Source: a virus. Taken from it: a stretch of 64,000 nucleotides of DNA. This document shows, one piece after another, positions 35,168 to 44,141 of this stretch (positions within the stretch are counted from its first letter, which is position 1; every line of letters begins with the position of its first letter). The notes beneath the pieces are model-generated. The model made no database searches. It had not been told where the DNA came from and saw only the letters and a list, made by a program, of their open reading frames with translations. The stretch is taken from the IMG/VR virus record IMGVR_UViG_3300020608_000013, positions 62,001-126,000 of that record. One strand, 5' to 3'. Both the position numbers and the translations under genes were made by a program.

Positions 35168-35683
35168 TTACTCTGTTAAAATTTTAGCATATTCACTCGC
35201 CGCCTCGCTTAACTTTTTGGCGTGGTCTTCCTCACCTTCCGTATATTTAGTAAAGCTGAATACAGGGAGTACGCTTTTACGAAGACGGTTGTCACCATCC
35301 TCTACATCTTTTCCTGGGAGCTTTATCTCGCGAACCACACGTCCGTGATACTCGTGCTTTCCATACGTTGCGCTCAATTGAACCCTGGTGAGTTCAGAGT
35401 TGTCTTTAAGTGCTTTCGCACCTTCATCAAGTAACGCGAGGTCCATTTCCCGCGCATACTTTTCATCGAACTCTTGATATTTTAAGGACACTTCATAATC
35501 CAAGCCCTCTTGTTCAAGGGCTTGTTTATAGGCGCTCTCGTCCACTGTAGTGGTCATGGTTTTTGTTTTCTTATCTTTTTCTCCTATTTCTTTACTTAGC
35601 GCTTCCCCAATATTCTTTTTTAGAATATCGTTTATAGTTAGAAGCTGTTTAGTTTCGATGTTAGGACTATTTGGTTTAGACAT
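35168..35683 (-). CDS. Hypothetical charged protein
   Basis: The 171-residue protein is Lys/Glu-rich with a likely disordered N-terminal 50 residues and a beta-containing middle (TRVQLSATYGKHEYHGRVVREIKLPG). No motif is recognised. It is a single-gene unit: promoter-like TATATTATA at 35753-35761 and a strong terminator at 35126-35161, suggesting separate and perhaps high expression. Confidence 0.7.
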   Translation of the reverse strand: MSKPNSPNIETKQLLTINDILKKNIGEALSKEIGEKDKKTKTMTTTVDESAYKQALEQEGLDYEVSLKYQEFDEKYAREMDLALLDEGAKALKDNSELTRVQLSATYGKHEYHGRVVREIKLPGKDVEDGDNRLRKSVLPVFSFTKYTEGEEDHAKKLSEAASEYAKILTE

Positions 35684-35722
35684 TTTTATTCGCCTTTTAA
35701 TAAGGGTTGATACATAAATAAA

Positions 35723-35761
35723 AATGACATAGTTTAACTACTATGTCATTCATATAATATA
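35723..35761 (-). promoter_or_regulatory. TATATTATA promoter-like element with stem-loop and T-run
   Basis: On the minus strand TATATTATA (35761-35753) is followed by an 11-bp stem (35740-35750 with 35723-35733) and TTTTTATTT. The stem plus T-run looks like an intrinsic terminator for the upstream reductase gene, yet it lies after the TATA element, so promoter and terminator overlap. Confidence 0.5.
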
Positions 35762-35827
35762 TTTTTTTAATAAACTATATTATGACTTCTCGTCACTATA
35801 TAAATAACATTAGTAAAAAAATACTAT

Positions 35828-37990
35828 TTAAATAATATCACAATTTCCACCACCACAAGAGACAATAGTTTTAATAGACCCGTCTTCTGATTCATAGTTA
35901 CGTAATTTAGTCCAATCGATTATTGTAGGACATTTTTCAATTAAGGTATTATAAGTCTCTTCATCAATGTCTTGGAAGGGCGCTTGCGGGTAAACGTGAT
36001 TGTCTTTCGGTAAGAAGGATAACCCTGACAGGTTATTGAATCGTGTAAATACCCAATCAGCTACTTTATCCCACTCGTCATCTTCTACGTAAATTGTGCA
36101 AGAGGGTTTGTGTTCACACCAATGGTTTTGATAAGTATACCATAGTTCTAACTGTTGAATACAATCCACCTCATTTCTATACAATGGTTTATCAGTAATT
36201 GTTTTAAAGGGGAAATAAATTACCACACTATTAAGTGGGTCGTATTTAAGAGGTTCTTTTAAAAGACCTTGATCGCCGATGAATGTACAGATGGGGTCTT
36301 TAATATCGCCTTGTACAGTGCGTCGGTAGAAAGGCGCGTGTCGTGGGTGGATACCTGAACTACATTCTACTAGTGCCGATACAGTCCCCGATGGTTTTAT
36401 ACAAGTGGTTGCTTGCGATTGAGGGATTGATAAATAGCCCGCCCACTCTTTGTTCGTAGCGACAACTTTAGCGCGTAAGTTATTTAAAAAGTTGTCTAGA
36501 GTGGGTGAAGGTGTACGCATCATTTCGTTATCGTAAATGCCTGTAAAGGATACGCCTAATAAACGCCCTCGCTCAGTCGCCTCTTTCCATTCAGTGGATA
36601 GGTAACAGAAGTCTGTTAATGTTGATTGTAGCGTGCCTAGAATAGTCGTATAGACGACTTTACGTTCTATGGTCTGTTTGGTATCATCGTATCGTAAAAC
36701 ACTTTCTGTGAGGTTACAGAATTGACCGTTTTCTAAAAATGTTTCACTACATGGGTTACACCCATAGTGCGCGTCTGGGTCGCGTCGTTGTTTAGTAGGC
36801 TCGTTTGCGAGTAATGCTCTATTATACTCTCGCTCATTCATTTCGTTAATCGCTTTACGTGCCGCGATAGCGTTAAAGAACCCCCGCTCACCTGAACGCG
36901 ATTCTACTAGCGCAGCCCATTCACTATCGAACGCCATTCGGTCAGGTAAATGGTCATAATACACGGAGTTGTTAGCCTTATAATACTCTACATGTAAACT
37001 TTGCCAATCTTCACCGCGTTTCGCATTACGCATGTCCTCATCGTCGAGGTCTGAAAGAGAAATCAGGGCGCTGCGTCGCACACCACCCACCACGATTACA
37101 TGGGCGATCATACAAACAATCCCATGTACCTCGATTGCTTTTAATCGTTTCCGATTTTCATTAATAAGGGTTTTGAATATATTTACAACATACTCGAATA
37201 ATTTCACTAGCGGTCCAGGTCCACTAGCACGCCCACCAAAGGTCTTCAATCTTGCGCCTTTAGGTCGTACAGTGCTAGTATCCCATTGTATATTAAGATT
37301 ACCTTTGTAAAGCTCTGTGATAAGGATACGTACTGCTGAAGCCCAACCATATTTACTGTCATGGACATGTAGTGTATTTTCTTCAACATTAAATCGAGAA
37401 ATTTCTTCTGGGTTTATACCAGGGTAGTTTTCGTTAGTAGGTAGGTAGCGTGAAGTTAAGTCGTCACCTACTTCAGGTAGTTTGTCAATAAATTTTTGTT
37501 GACAATTAAACCCAACGCCAGTCCCTACTGAAAGCAGGTATAAAATTTCATCAAACGCGATAAGGCCGTTGACCACGCGGTACGCACAATTGTAAGCTGC
37601 TGCATTATCACGCTTTACAGCTTTACCAGCCGTCATCAATAAGCGCATCGATGGCATGATCTCAGTTCTTAAAATACTTTCTTTAATAGAGTAGAACAAC
37701 GGGTTTGATTTTGTTAATAGCCCGAGTTCGTCCCAGAAATTCATATACCTGGTTACAGCTTCTTCCCAAGTCTCTCGTCGACCTTCTTCGTCTAACCATC
37801 TTGAATAACGTGAAGCTACGATGTACTCGCTATAAGCTGCATTCGAGATATACGGGCAACGTTTCAAGTACCCGTCAGGGAGGTCAATATGTTCGTCATC
37901 TGCCCAAGGTGTATAGGTTAACGAATTCATGTACTTTTCATAGTCAGGGTTCGTGAAGTTCGGAGCGTTGTAAGAAAAAAGTTGGTTCAT
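35828..37990 (-). CDS. Adenosylcobalamin-dependent ribonucleoside-triphosphate reductase (class II)
   Basis: The 720-residue monomeric-type reductase keeps all redox residues in the RTPR spacing: C135 (YNCAY), the thiyl-radical loop NPCSETFL (C414, E416), C425 (GQFCNLTE, 11 residues after C414 as in L. leichmannii C408/C419), and the C-terminal shuttle pair C712/C717 (SCGGGNC). GGVRRSALISLSD near 302-314 is the family's signature strand. GAGG 8 nt before the ATG at 37990 fixes the start; the frame is open to 38077 without an SD. It converts NTPs to dNTPs using B12, without oxygen or a second subunit, so the phage relies on host cobalamin. dUTPase at 55896 acts in the same pathway. Confidence 0.92.
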   Translation of the reverse strand: MNQLFSYNAPNFTNPDYEKYMNSLTYTPWADDEHIDLPDGYLKRCPYISNAAYSEYIVASRYSRWLDEEGRRETWEEAVTRYMNFWDELGLLTKSNPLFYSIKESILRTEIMPSMRLLMTAGKAVKRDNAAAYNCAYRVVNGLIAFDEILYLLSVGTGVGFNCQQKFIDKLPEVGDDLTSRYLPTNENYPGINPEEISRFNVEENTLHVHDSKYGWASAVRILITELYKGNLNIQWDTSTVRPKGARLKTFGGRASGPGPLVKLFEYVVNIFKTLINENRKRLKAIEVHGIVCMIAHVIVVGGVRRSALISLSDLDDEDMRNAKRGEDWQSLHVEYYKANNSVYYDHLPDRMAFDSEWAALVESRSGERGFFNAIAARKAINEMNEREYNRALLANEPTKQRRDPDAHYGCNPCSETFLENGQFCNLTESVLRYDDTKQTIERKVVYTTILGTLQSTLTDFCYLSTEWKEATERGRLLGVSFTGIYDNEMMRTPSPTLDNFLNNLRAKVVATNKEWAGYLSIPQSQATTCIKPSGTVSALVECSSGIHPRHAPFYRRTVQGDIKDPICTFIGDQGLLKEPLKYDPLNSVVIYFPFKTITDKPLYRNEVDCIQQLELWYTYQNHWCEHKPSCTIYVEDDEWDKVADWVFTRFNNLSGLSFLPKDNHVYPQAPFQDIDEETYNTLIEKCPTIIDWTKLRNYESEDGSIKTIVSCGGGNCDII

Positions 37991-38107
37991 TGATATACCT
38001 CGTTTTGGATTGTATTGCCAACAATTCCATAAGTTTATAGGGCCAAATTTTAAGCTAGGCCATTTAATGTTTGTCATAGAATCACCGTAAGTGTCAAGTA
38101 TATTAAC

Positions 38108-38500
38108 TTAACGGTAAAGGTTTAAATCATAGTTGTACGTGTCAACATCGCCGTAGATAGTCAATTTATTGTCCTTGACGTTTATTATCTTCCCATAGCC
38201 CTGATCATTGAGTTTTTTCTCATAGAGGTCATGTAGATGATGGAGTTTCCCGTTTGTTAATCTATAGAGCATTACTTCACCACCATCGAAAGTGGAGTAT
38301 TCGTAACAATGAGCATAATTGTTAAATATAATAATAATTATATCTTTTTCTAAAAGAGCGTAACTTATTCTATTTTTAAAATGACGGCGATCTGTCTCCA
38401 TTTTTAAAAGAGTGTTTGGTTTAATTTTTTTAATAACCAAATCTTTTTTATTATATTCAATAATGTAATTACTTTCTGTCGTTTCTTTAAAAGGTAACAT
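38108..38500 (-). CDS. Hypothetical protein
   Basis: The 130-residue basic protein looks mostly beta-stranded (IIIIIFNNYAHCYEYST, KIINVKDNKLTIYGD). No motif is recognised and the SD is weak (AAGTGG about 11 nt upstream). It lies between the reductase and a hairpin-T-run terminator at 38544-38579, so it is probably transcribed with the reductase. Confidence 0.6.
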   Translation of the reverse strand: MLPFKETTESNYIIEYNKKDLVIKKIKPNTLLKMETDRRHFKNRISYALLEKDIIIIIFNNYAHCYEYSTFDGGEVMLYRLTNGKLHHLHDLYEKKLNDQGYGKIINVKDNKLTIYGDVDTYNYDLNLYR

Positions 38501-38543
38501 TTTTTATACCACTTATGAAAAAAAAAATAAAGAAATGCATTAA

Positions 38544-38579
38544 AATAGAACCGACTCCTATAAAGAAGTCGGTTCTATT
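38544..38579 (-). terminator. Terminator after the lipoprotein gene
   Basis: A 13-bp stem (38544-38556 with 38567-38579) follows the stop at 38600 and on the minus strand is succeeded by T-rich sequence. TATAATAATAG directly precedes the stem, again resembling the TATA-plus-hairpin pattern. Confidence 0.7.
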
Positions 38580-38599
38580 ATTATATTTAATTAATAATA

Positions 38600-38977
38600 T
38601 TAATCAAGTTTAACTGTTTTAGTCTCGTTTTCTTCGATGCGGATAGTTTTCGTTTTACCCATGTTATATTGGACAGTACATCGATTGGGCGTGAGGTTCA
38701 GATTCACGGTCGTCCCACCTACCACGTTTTGTGCGTAGACAAGTACATGTGGACTACTCATGTTTTTATCCTCTCGACAAGTTACACATACGTTCATACT
38801 ACCTGTGATTGCAGGTACTAATATTTCCAACTTCGCGTTACCAATGTCGTTAATTCCGACATTTTTTACTGCTGGACATAGCCCAGCAGTACCCTCAGCA
38901 TGTGCTGGGGAACATGCTGTTAATGTAGTTGTTAAAACAGTTGCAATGGTTGAAGTGATAATGGTTTTAATTTTCAT
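38600..38977 (-). CDS. Small exported lipoprotein-like protein
   Basis: The 125-residue product has a classical signal peptide (MKIKTIITSTIATVLTT) ending in LTAC-S, a lipobox with Cys at 22; a signal peptidase I site at AHA is the alternative. The mature part is beta-rich with four further cysteines (CPAV, CVTC, RC) that could form disulfides. It is cotranscribed with a second exported protein (39001-39423). Phage lipoproteins often block superinfection or modify the envelope; no specific target can be read here. Confidence 0.7.
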   Translation of the reverse strand: MKIKTIITSTIATVLTTTLTACSPAHAEGTAGLCPAVKNVGINDIGNAKLEILVPAITGSMNVCVTCREDKNMSSPHVLVYAQNVVGGTTVNLNLTPNRCTVQYNMGKTKTIRIEENETKTVKLD

Positions 38978-39000
38978 AATGTTTCTCTCTTGTTAAAGGT

Positions 39001-39423
39001 TTAGTAGTTTATTCCGAATGTACCCGTGTTACGAGGCGGTTCGATTACAATAGTCTGCTCAGGTGTTTTTTCAGTGACGATAACGACACCCGTGAAATAC
39101 CCTGCCGTAACTATGTACTCACCGACTGGCAAGTCTGGCACACTTTTGTTCTTTTCAATCGCTCCACAGAACACGTTGAAGTGTCTTTTCTCGCGTGGGT
39201 TGTCGCTAGGGTTTTTATAGGAGACCCCGACCCATACTGATTCAACTTCATCGGGCTTGATGAACTTAATCACCCCTGGACCGATTTGATCAGAGTTTAG
39301 TTCACTACCCATAGTCGACCCTTCAATCAGGCAGTCCATTCTGTAACCATAGGCTTCTACGTTAGTAATGCCCGCCACTGTTATTGCGAAGCTAAGCATT
39401 AATTTCTGAGCAAGGTGTTTCAC
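39001..39423 (-). CDS. Small exported protein (GTG start)
   Basis: The 140-residue product starts at GTG 39423, with AGGAG 7 nt upstream, right after the preceding stop. The N-terminus (MKHLAQKLMLSFAITVAG) is a signal peptide with likely cleavage after VEA near residue 24. The mature domain is beta-rich and has two cysteines (MDCLIEG, FCGAIE), with a PEGA-like block VPDLPVGEYIVTAGYFTGVVIVTEK. PEGA-like repeats are wall-associated or exported beta folds; the resemblance is loose. It is paired with the lipoprotein gene at 38600. Confidence 0.7.
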   Translation of the reverse strand: MKHLAQKLMLSFAITVAGITNVEAYGYRMDCLIEGSTMGSELNSDQIGPGVIKFIKPDEVESVWVGVSYKNPSDNPREKRHFNVFCGAIEKNKSVPDLPVGEYIVTAGYFTGVVIVTEKTPEQTIVIEPPRNTGTFGINY

Positions 39424-39424
39424 G

Positions 39425-39985
39425 TCATACTCCTGTAATGTATTTAAGGTCAGATGGGTTTGTGGTGGCTAGTACTCTGTAATTTGTACTTCCTAGATGA
39501 CGAATATCGCCGAATGGGGTTTTAATAAGATCGTTTTTACGTCTCAATGTTGAAAGCATGTCGATGACCTCTCGGTACTGTGACGGCGTATGTACCTCGA
39601 AACACACTACTTTTTGCAATGCTAAAGTACCGTGTTGTTTGTAGTTCCCTTCTTCTTCTGGGTTCTCAAAGAGGTAAAGTGTACTAGTTAACACCCCATC
39701 TTTTTCGTGGAAGAAAGGGGCTAGGTGTCCGAGTTTATCCTCGATAAGTTCCTTCTGGTATATTTGTAAACCAGTTCTTGCCCAGTCAACCCCTTTTATT
39801 CGGACTACACCATAGGCAGCCTTTTCTTTAGATGGTATTTTCATACCAATGAAGGCTATTTCAAGTCCAGTCAGTCTTCTCGATACCTGTACCGCTAAGG
39901 CATCTAATAAGTTTTTGGCAGGACGTATCTCTATCAGCCCGCCTGTGTGGGTGAAAATGTTGACAAAAGTTGGTTTCATGCTCAT
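39425..39985 (-). CDS. Hypothetical protein, first gene of the exported-protein operon
   Basis: The 186-residue cytoplasmic-looking protein has AGAGGA 7 nt before its ATG and no recognised motif. It is the first gene after the TATATTATA element at 40041-40049, and its stop is one base from the GTG of the exported 140-residue protein. A helper of the exported pair is possible but not shown. Confidence 0.65.
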   Translation of the reverse strand: MSMKPTFVNIFTHTGGLIEIRPAKNLLDALAVQVSRRLTGLEIAFIGMKIPSKEKAAYGVVRIKGVDWARTGLQIYQKELIEDKLGHLAPFFHEKDGVLTSTLYLFENPEEEGNYKQHGTLALQKVVCFEVHTPSQYREVIDMLSTLRRKNDLIKTPFGDIRHLGSTNYRVLATTNPSDLKYITGV

Positions 39986-40019
39986 TACATGTCCTCTTGT
40001 TTTTTAAAAAAAAGATGTT

Positions 40020-40049
40020 TGAGTTTAGTAAACTCATTATTATAATATA
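40020..40049 (-). promoter_or_regulatory. TATATTATA promoter-like element with stem-loop and T-run
   Basis: On the minus strand TATATTATA (40049-40041) is followed by TGAGTTT/AAACTCA (40030-40036 with 40020-40026), then a run of eight T. It is 35 nt before the ATG at 39985. Confidence 0.5.
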
Positions 40050-40114
40050 GGTTTATATCTATTTAAAATAAGCTAATTAGCTCAACGTTATTATTTCTAT
40101 AGGGTAAAAAAATA

Positions 40115-42244
40115 CTAATAAAATCCCCCATAAATATATTCAGTCAACGTCATTTTTTCAGGTATTACAATTCCGAGAGTTTCTAATACGACGTATATAG
40201 GACTACAGGAATTTGTAATGATGCGCTCGTAGTCGATTACGCGTAGTATCTCATCTGGCATACCTTTAGTACTAATGTTTACACGCGGTAGGTCAAAATG
40301 GTTGACATCTGTCTTTTTACTAAAAGCGAGCCAGTCAACGACGTTTTCTCTAATATAAGAATCCTTTATCGTAGCTATCCACGCATTCAGTGCTGTTTTA
40401 TTAGGGAGTTTTGTCAAGACACGTACCGCAGTATAAGGTATACTACCCACATCACCTTTACTCGGTTTAAAAACTCTATCCCAAAATAAGTAGTGTAGGT
40501 AAGGCGCAGCCTCCTCCCCTAGTGCGTAAGTAAAGACAGATTTTATTTGTTTTATTTGGTAGTACTTTAAGTCAACACCTTCTTTTAAGGTGTCGTAGAT
40601 AACGCGTTCTAGTTTAGTGATTGTAGCTATTACGGTAGCGTAACGCATCATTTTGTTATTTTCAACACAATAACCAATTTCGTTCATGAGGTCGGTTCTT
40701 GTTTGAATAACTTCTTTAGGTAAGGTTGCGTTTATTAGATGTGCGCCAGATACATCGAGTTGTGTTTTTGCGAAGATGTTACCTTCAGCGATATATGTTC
40801 CGCAATAGTAGTGGTTTTTCATATTCATGGAAACGGTTAAGTGTACCCACGACATTTCACTTTTCATAGACAGCCGACCCACATCTTTTAAATCGGTGTT
40901 CATATTAATAGAGAAAACTTTTACAGCGTGGTGGATGGTTAATGTTGCTTGATAGATAATCGCACCTGCTATCGCTGCTGTTTTTGCGTTAAGACGGACA
41001 TCACCCTTAGTGTACCATGTGATAAATTCATCTACTGAAGCGCAAGAGCTGTCTGTGTTTGATACGGCAACAACACGTCGTATAAATTTAGGCATAGCGC
41101 TAACACTAGGGGGTATATTGTCGGTCATTGCAAGCCCAAAGAAATCCCAATACTTCTCTGTCACTTTCTGAATGTGCCTGCAAGTATGGTAGAGTACACC
41201 GAAAGCACCTGCCTTTTTTATCTTCTCTATATCTGTCCCAAGACCTTTAGTTTCCTCATAACAAATTTGACCTGCTAGAATACGAATAGGTTCTGAGAAT
41301 TTGTAAATTGCTTTAGTAGGTTGATCGGTATCACCATGTACCTTCACTGTCAATTCGTTTAAGAAGTTATAGATAAAGGTTTCGTTGAGTTCGCGGAGGG
41401 TTTTTAGATCGCCGTAGTAACAGAACCCTGCTCTTGAAATAGGATCGGATTTTTCCACATAGGTAAGAAAACGAGTCTCGTCAGGGTTGTTTGAGTAAAG
41501 TTTGTAACAGCGTTTCGCTTTATGCACGACATCTTCAACGGTTGGTATTTTTAATTGATAGCGTTCGATAGTATCTTTTAACGCTTTTAGCTTCTCAGGT
41601 TTTCTTTGTAAGTAACTTTCTATTGAGAGAAAGTTGACGAGTGCGTGGTCAGGTGTGAAGAATGCTAAATTACCACCAATAAAACGTTCGTTGCAAGCGT
41701 TACTTAAAGAGGTTATAGCGCGAATAGTACTAGTCATCACAGGATGTGCGCTTTGTGCGTAAAGTGACGACCCCATAACTGACATACCACCTGATATGTC
41801 TAAGAGTCCTTGTTTCACCATTTTTTGTTGAGCATACTTCATTAAGTAAGTTTTCAACATACCGTTGAGCTTGGCATCGAACATCTCACGTTTTAGTCTT
41901 TTTCGATAGGCTAATTGTTCTGTAATAAATTTTGCGACCAGTGATAGCTTGACATCAGCGGGCAGGAATAAAGAAAATGTCGCAGAGGTAATTAAACGTT
42001 TCTCCCTAATGCTTTCTAACATTAGGGAGAGTTTAGTATCTTTCTTAAGACTATCTAAATTACCGTTTACTTTTTTCTCAATTCCACGAACCATCGGGTC
42101 AATCGCTTTACGCTTCACGATTTTTTTAATGATTTCTTTATTTTCAGGTCGATACCCGTAAATTGTGTTAATCATTTTTTCTGTTTGTATATAGTACTCT
42201 TTTATAGGGTCTATATAACGGCTCAATTCGGAATCACGATTCAT
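40115..42244 (-). CDS. B-family DNA polymerase, palm motifs B and C (C-terminal half)
   Basis: The 709-residue protein carries the polymerase motifs missing from the gene at 5112. A fingers-like YRKRLKREMF (113-122) is followed by SGGMSVMGSSLYAQS (151-165, equivalent of KxxxNSLYG) and TVKVHGDTDQPTKAIY (299-314) with D305/D307, the motif C YGDTDS. No exonuclease motif or motif A is present. With 5112-7124 it makes a complete catalytic set in the correct order: Exo I-III, A | B, C. Together the two give about 1380 residues. It is the last gene of a five-gene minus-strand operon started at 44250. The two halves must associate as proteins, since they are 33 kb apart and on opposite strands. Confidence 0.8.
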   Translation of the reverse strand: MNRDSELSRYIDPIKEYYIQTEKMINTIYGYRPENKEIIKKIVKRKAIDPMVRGIEKKVNGNLDSLKKDTKLSLMLESIREKRLITSATFSLFLPADVKLSLVAKFITEQLAYRKRLKREMFDAKLNGMLKTYLMKYAQQKMVKQGLLDISGGMSVMGSSLYAQSAHPVMTSTIRAITSLSNACNERFIGGNLAFFTPDHALVNFLSIESYLQRKPEKLKALKDTIERYQLKIPTVEDVVHKAKRCYKLYSNNPDETRFLTYVEKSDPISRAGFCYYGDLKTLRELNETFIYNFLNELTVKVHGDTDQPTKAIYKFSEPIRILAGQICYEETKGLGTDIEKIKKAGAFGVLYHTCRHIQKVTEKYWDFFGLAMTDNIPPSVSAMPKFIRRVVAVSNTDSSCASVDEFITWYTKGDVRLNAKTAAIAGAIIYQATLTIHHAVKVFSINMNTDLKDVGRLSMKSEMSWVHLTVSMNMKNHYYCGTYIAEGNIFAKTQLDVSGAHLINATLPKEVIQTRTDLMNEIGYCVENNKMMRYATVIATITKLERVIYDTLKEGVDLKYYQIKQIKSVFTYALGEEAAPYLHYLFWDRVFKPSKGDVGSIPYTAVRVLTKLPNKTALNAWIATIKDSYIRENVVDWLAFSKKTDVNHFDLPRVNISTKGMPDEILRVIDYERIITNSCSPIYVVLETLGIVIPEKMTLTEYIYGGFY

Positions 42245-42260
42245 GGGGGAGGTACTTTAT

Positions 42261-42620
42261 TTATGTTTTAACAAATTCTAATTTTAGTTTTTTCATAAGT
42301 GTTTCTAAGGCACTTATTTTTTCCTTAGTAGGTTGTATTATCTTGTAGGTAACATCTTCGTTCAAATATTCTTCAACATCGATCAACCACTCTCGTGCGA
42401 AAATTGTACCATCGTTAAATTCGATATACTCATATTCTTTGTAATTGAGGTGTGTCGTGGGCGCTATAATACTACTTATGGCAGATTGTGTTAGGTCGAT
42501 GTTACCCCCAGCTCGCATCGCTGTTTCGTAGCCGTGTAGAGCTACAACCGTTTTGATGTAACTCCCTCCAAGTATGGCAGGAGCTTTAGTTTTGAATCGA
42601 TAGGTTTTCTTACGTTCCAT
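42261..42620 (-). CDS. Small hypothetical protein before the polymerase half
   Basis: The 119-residue basic protein has no recognised motif. It overlaps the upstream gene by one base (TAATG) and lies 16 nt before the DNA polymerase half. Coupled expression suggests a replication context only. Confidence 0.65.
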   Translation of the reverse strand: MERKKTYRFKTKAPAILGGSYIKTVVALHGYETAMRAGGNIDLTQSAISSIIAPTTHLNYKEYEYIEFNDGTIFAREWLIDVEEYLNEDVTYKIIQPTKEKISALETLMKKLKLEFVKT

Positions 42621-43144
42621 TAGGTAATCTCCGTCGTAAATGTTATAATCTGTGATCGTCGGACGAATTCACTTTTTCTACTAAGTATAGTAGCGATTGC
42701 TCTATCGTGGTCAGAGTCATGGTTTAATAACAAGTTTGTCCAGACGCACATTGTTGTTTCAGTAACAATATTAATGATGTTTTCTTGAGTGTCTTCCGAT
42801 AAGGGTAAAAACCCACCCTCTTTATCGTAAACTTCGCTTATGTTATAAAAGATGTTGTCGACAGTAGCGTGGTATAAATTCTCTAAAAGTGTGTCGTTAC
42901 TACGATCATTCATAATCGTTAAGATGTCGTCTATTAATGAGCAAAGCATACGGTGTACTTGTTTTGGGAATAAAACGCGTCGCTTGCCTTTAGTGTATGA
43001 GAAGTATTCGATATTAAGACTGTTATCACCTACTGCGTTTAAAAAGTTTGGGGCATAATATAGTCTCCAAAAAACTTGGTCGAGGTCTTGGGCGATGGGT
43101 TGTAAGTACGGGTGTATGTTCGGAGTTATTGTGATTTTTCTCAT
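42620..43144 (-). CDS. Hypothetical helical protein
   Basis: The 174-residue helical protein has no recognised motif. It begins in an ATGA overlap with the gene upstream and ends in a one-base overlap with the next, inside the DNA polymerase operon. Confidence 0.65.
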   Translation of the reverse strand: MRKITITPNIHPYLQPIAQDLDQVFWRLYYAPNFLNAVGDNSLNIEYFSYTKGKRRVLFPKQVHRMLCSLIDDILTIMNDRSNDTLLENLYHATVDNIFYNISEVYDKEGGFLPLSEDTQENIINIVTETTMCVWTNLLLNHDSDHDRAIATILSRKSEFVRRSQIITFTTEIT

Positions 43145-43452
43145 TTTCTTAGGTAGATATGTTGTTTAAAGGGTAGGATCGTGTAGTTAGCGTAGAAAAA
43201 ATCGTAAGGCATAATCAGAGGGAGGGTTTCATCATTAATGTAATTAACTAGGTCGAAAATTTCTTCCTCGGTTTTGTAAGGGCAGATTGATTGACTGTAT
43301 TCCAATACATGTCTATTACTGCGAATAAGGTAGTATAAAACATTCCTCGCTTCTTCATCCGTTATGCCAAAATTATCACTTAAAGAGTGGATAATATCTA
43401 GAGGTATCCACACTCGAATGTACCGCCATTTGCTTCTTTCTCTTGTAACCAT
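43141..43452 (-). CDS. Small hypothetical protein with uncertain start
   Basis: The frame gives 103 residues from the ATG at 43452, which lies 55 nt inside the previous gene and has no SD; a GTG at 43413 would reduce the overlap to 16 nt. The product is helical with many aromatic residues and no known motif. Confidence 0.55.
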   Translation of the reverse strand: MVTRERSKWRYIRVWIPLDIIHSLSDNFGITDEEARNVLYYLIRSNRHVLEYSQSICPYKTEEEIFDLVNYINDETLPLIMPYDFFYANYTILPFKQHIYLRK

Positions 43453-44141
43453 TGGTAAATTCTATAATCGATGTGCTTGTTTATCACTATTTCATTAAAA
43501 TTTGAATTAAAAGTGAGGATAGGTAAAGTTTGACCATGAAATAGGAAATTTTCAACGCGCTCATGCATACTATAATAAACAAAAGCGGTTTCTATGTGAT
43601 CGAGAAGAGTATCTTCATCATCGTTGTGGGTGTATTTTTTAAATTTTTGGTAGGCGCTCCACGCATTATTCCTGTAGAAGTTTTCACTAGCAGGTATGTT
43701 GTGAAGGGTTAATATGCTATCCAAGTAATCACAAAGTATAGTGTTAGTCGTGTAACGTATATAGTCGTAGAAAATGTCAGGTGATTTACAGTGTTCGTAC
43801 GACTCATCTGCCCATTCAAAATAAAAAATAGACTTACTTAACATGTTTTTGTGTACTCTATTATGTTTTGGCGTAATGAACACACTGTGTTTTTCATAGT
43901 AGTCCTCGATATGTTCGACCAACTTCGCGTCATTAGGGACAGATGTTTTTTCTGATAGTACGCCTATTTCAAAGGTTTCGATTAATTTATTTTTATGAAA
44001 TAAATTAACTAACGTTCCATCAGGGGTTACTAACAAGTGTTTTTTCTCGTCGATTACCTTTACCATGTCTTGTGTTTTAATACAATACCTGTTTACAGGG
44101 TTCATCAAAGCTTCATGTGTTGTCATAGGTGATTTTATCAT
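43398..44141 (-). CDS. Hypothetical protein, first gene of the polymerase operon
   Basis: The 247-residue protein, rich in His, Tyr and Asn, has no recognised motif. It is the first gene after TATATTATA (44242-44250) and a long leader containing two stem-loops. AAGGGACGT precedes the ATG at 44141. Confidence 0.65.
   Translation of the reverse strand: MIKSPMTTHEALMNPVNRYCIKTQDMVKVIDEKKHLLVTPDGTLVNLFHKNKLIETFEIGVLSEKTSVPNDAKLVEHIEDYYEKHSVFITPKHNRVHKNMLSKSIFYFEWADESYEHCKSPDIFYDYIRYTTNTILCDYLDSILTLHNIPASENFYRNNAWSAYQKFKKYTHNDDEDTLLDHIETAFVYYSMHERVENFLFHGQTLPILTFNSNFNEIVINKHIDYRIYQWLQEKEANGGTFECGYL

Noticed and set aside
41000-41070. SNTDSS in the 709-residue protein as polymerase motif C
   Set aside because: It is too far from motif B; HGDTDQ (residues 303-308) fits motif C better with flanking strands.
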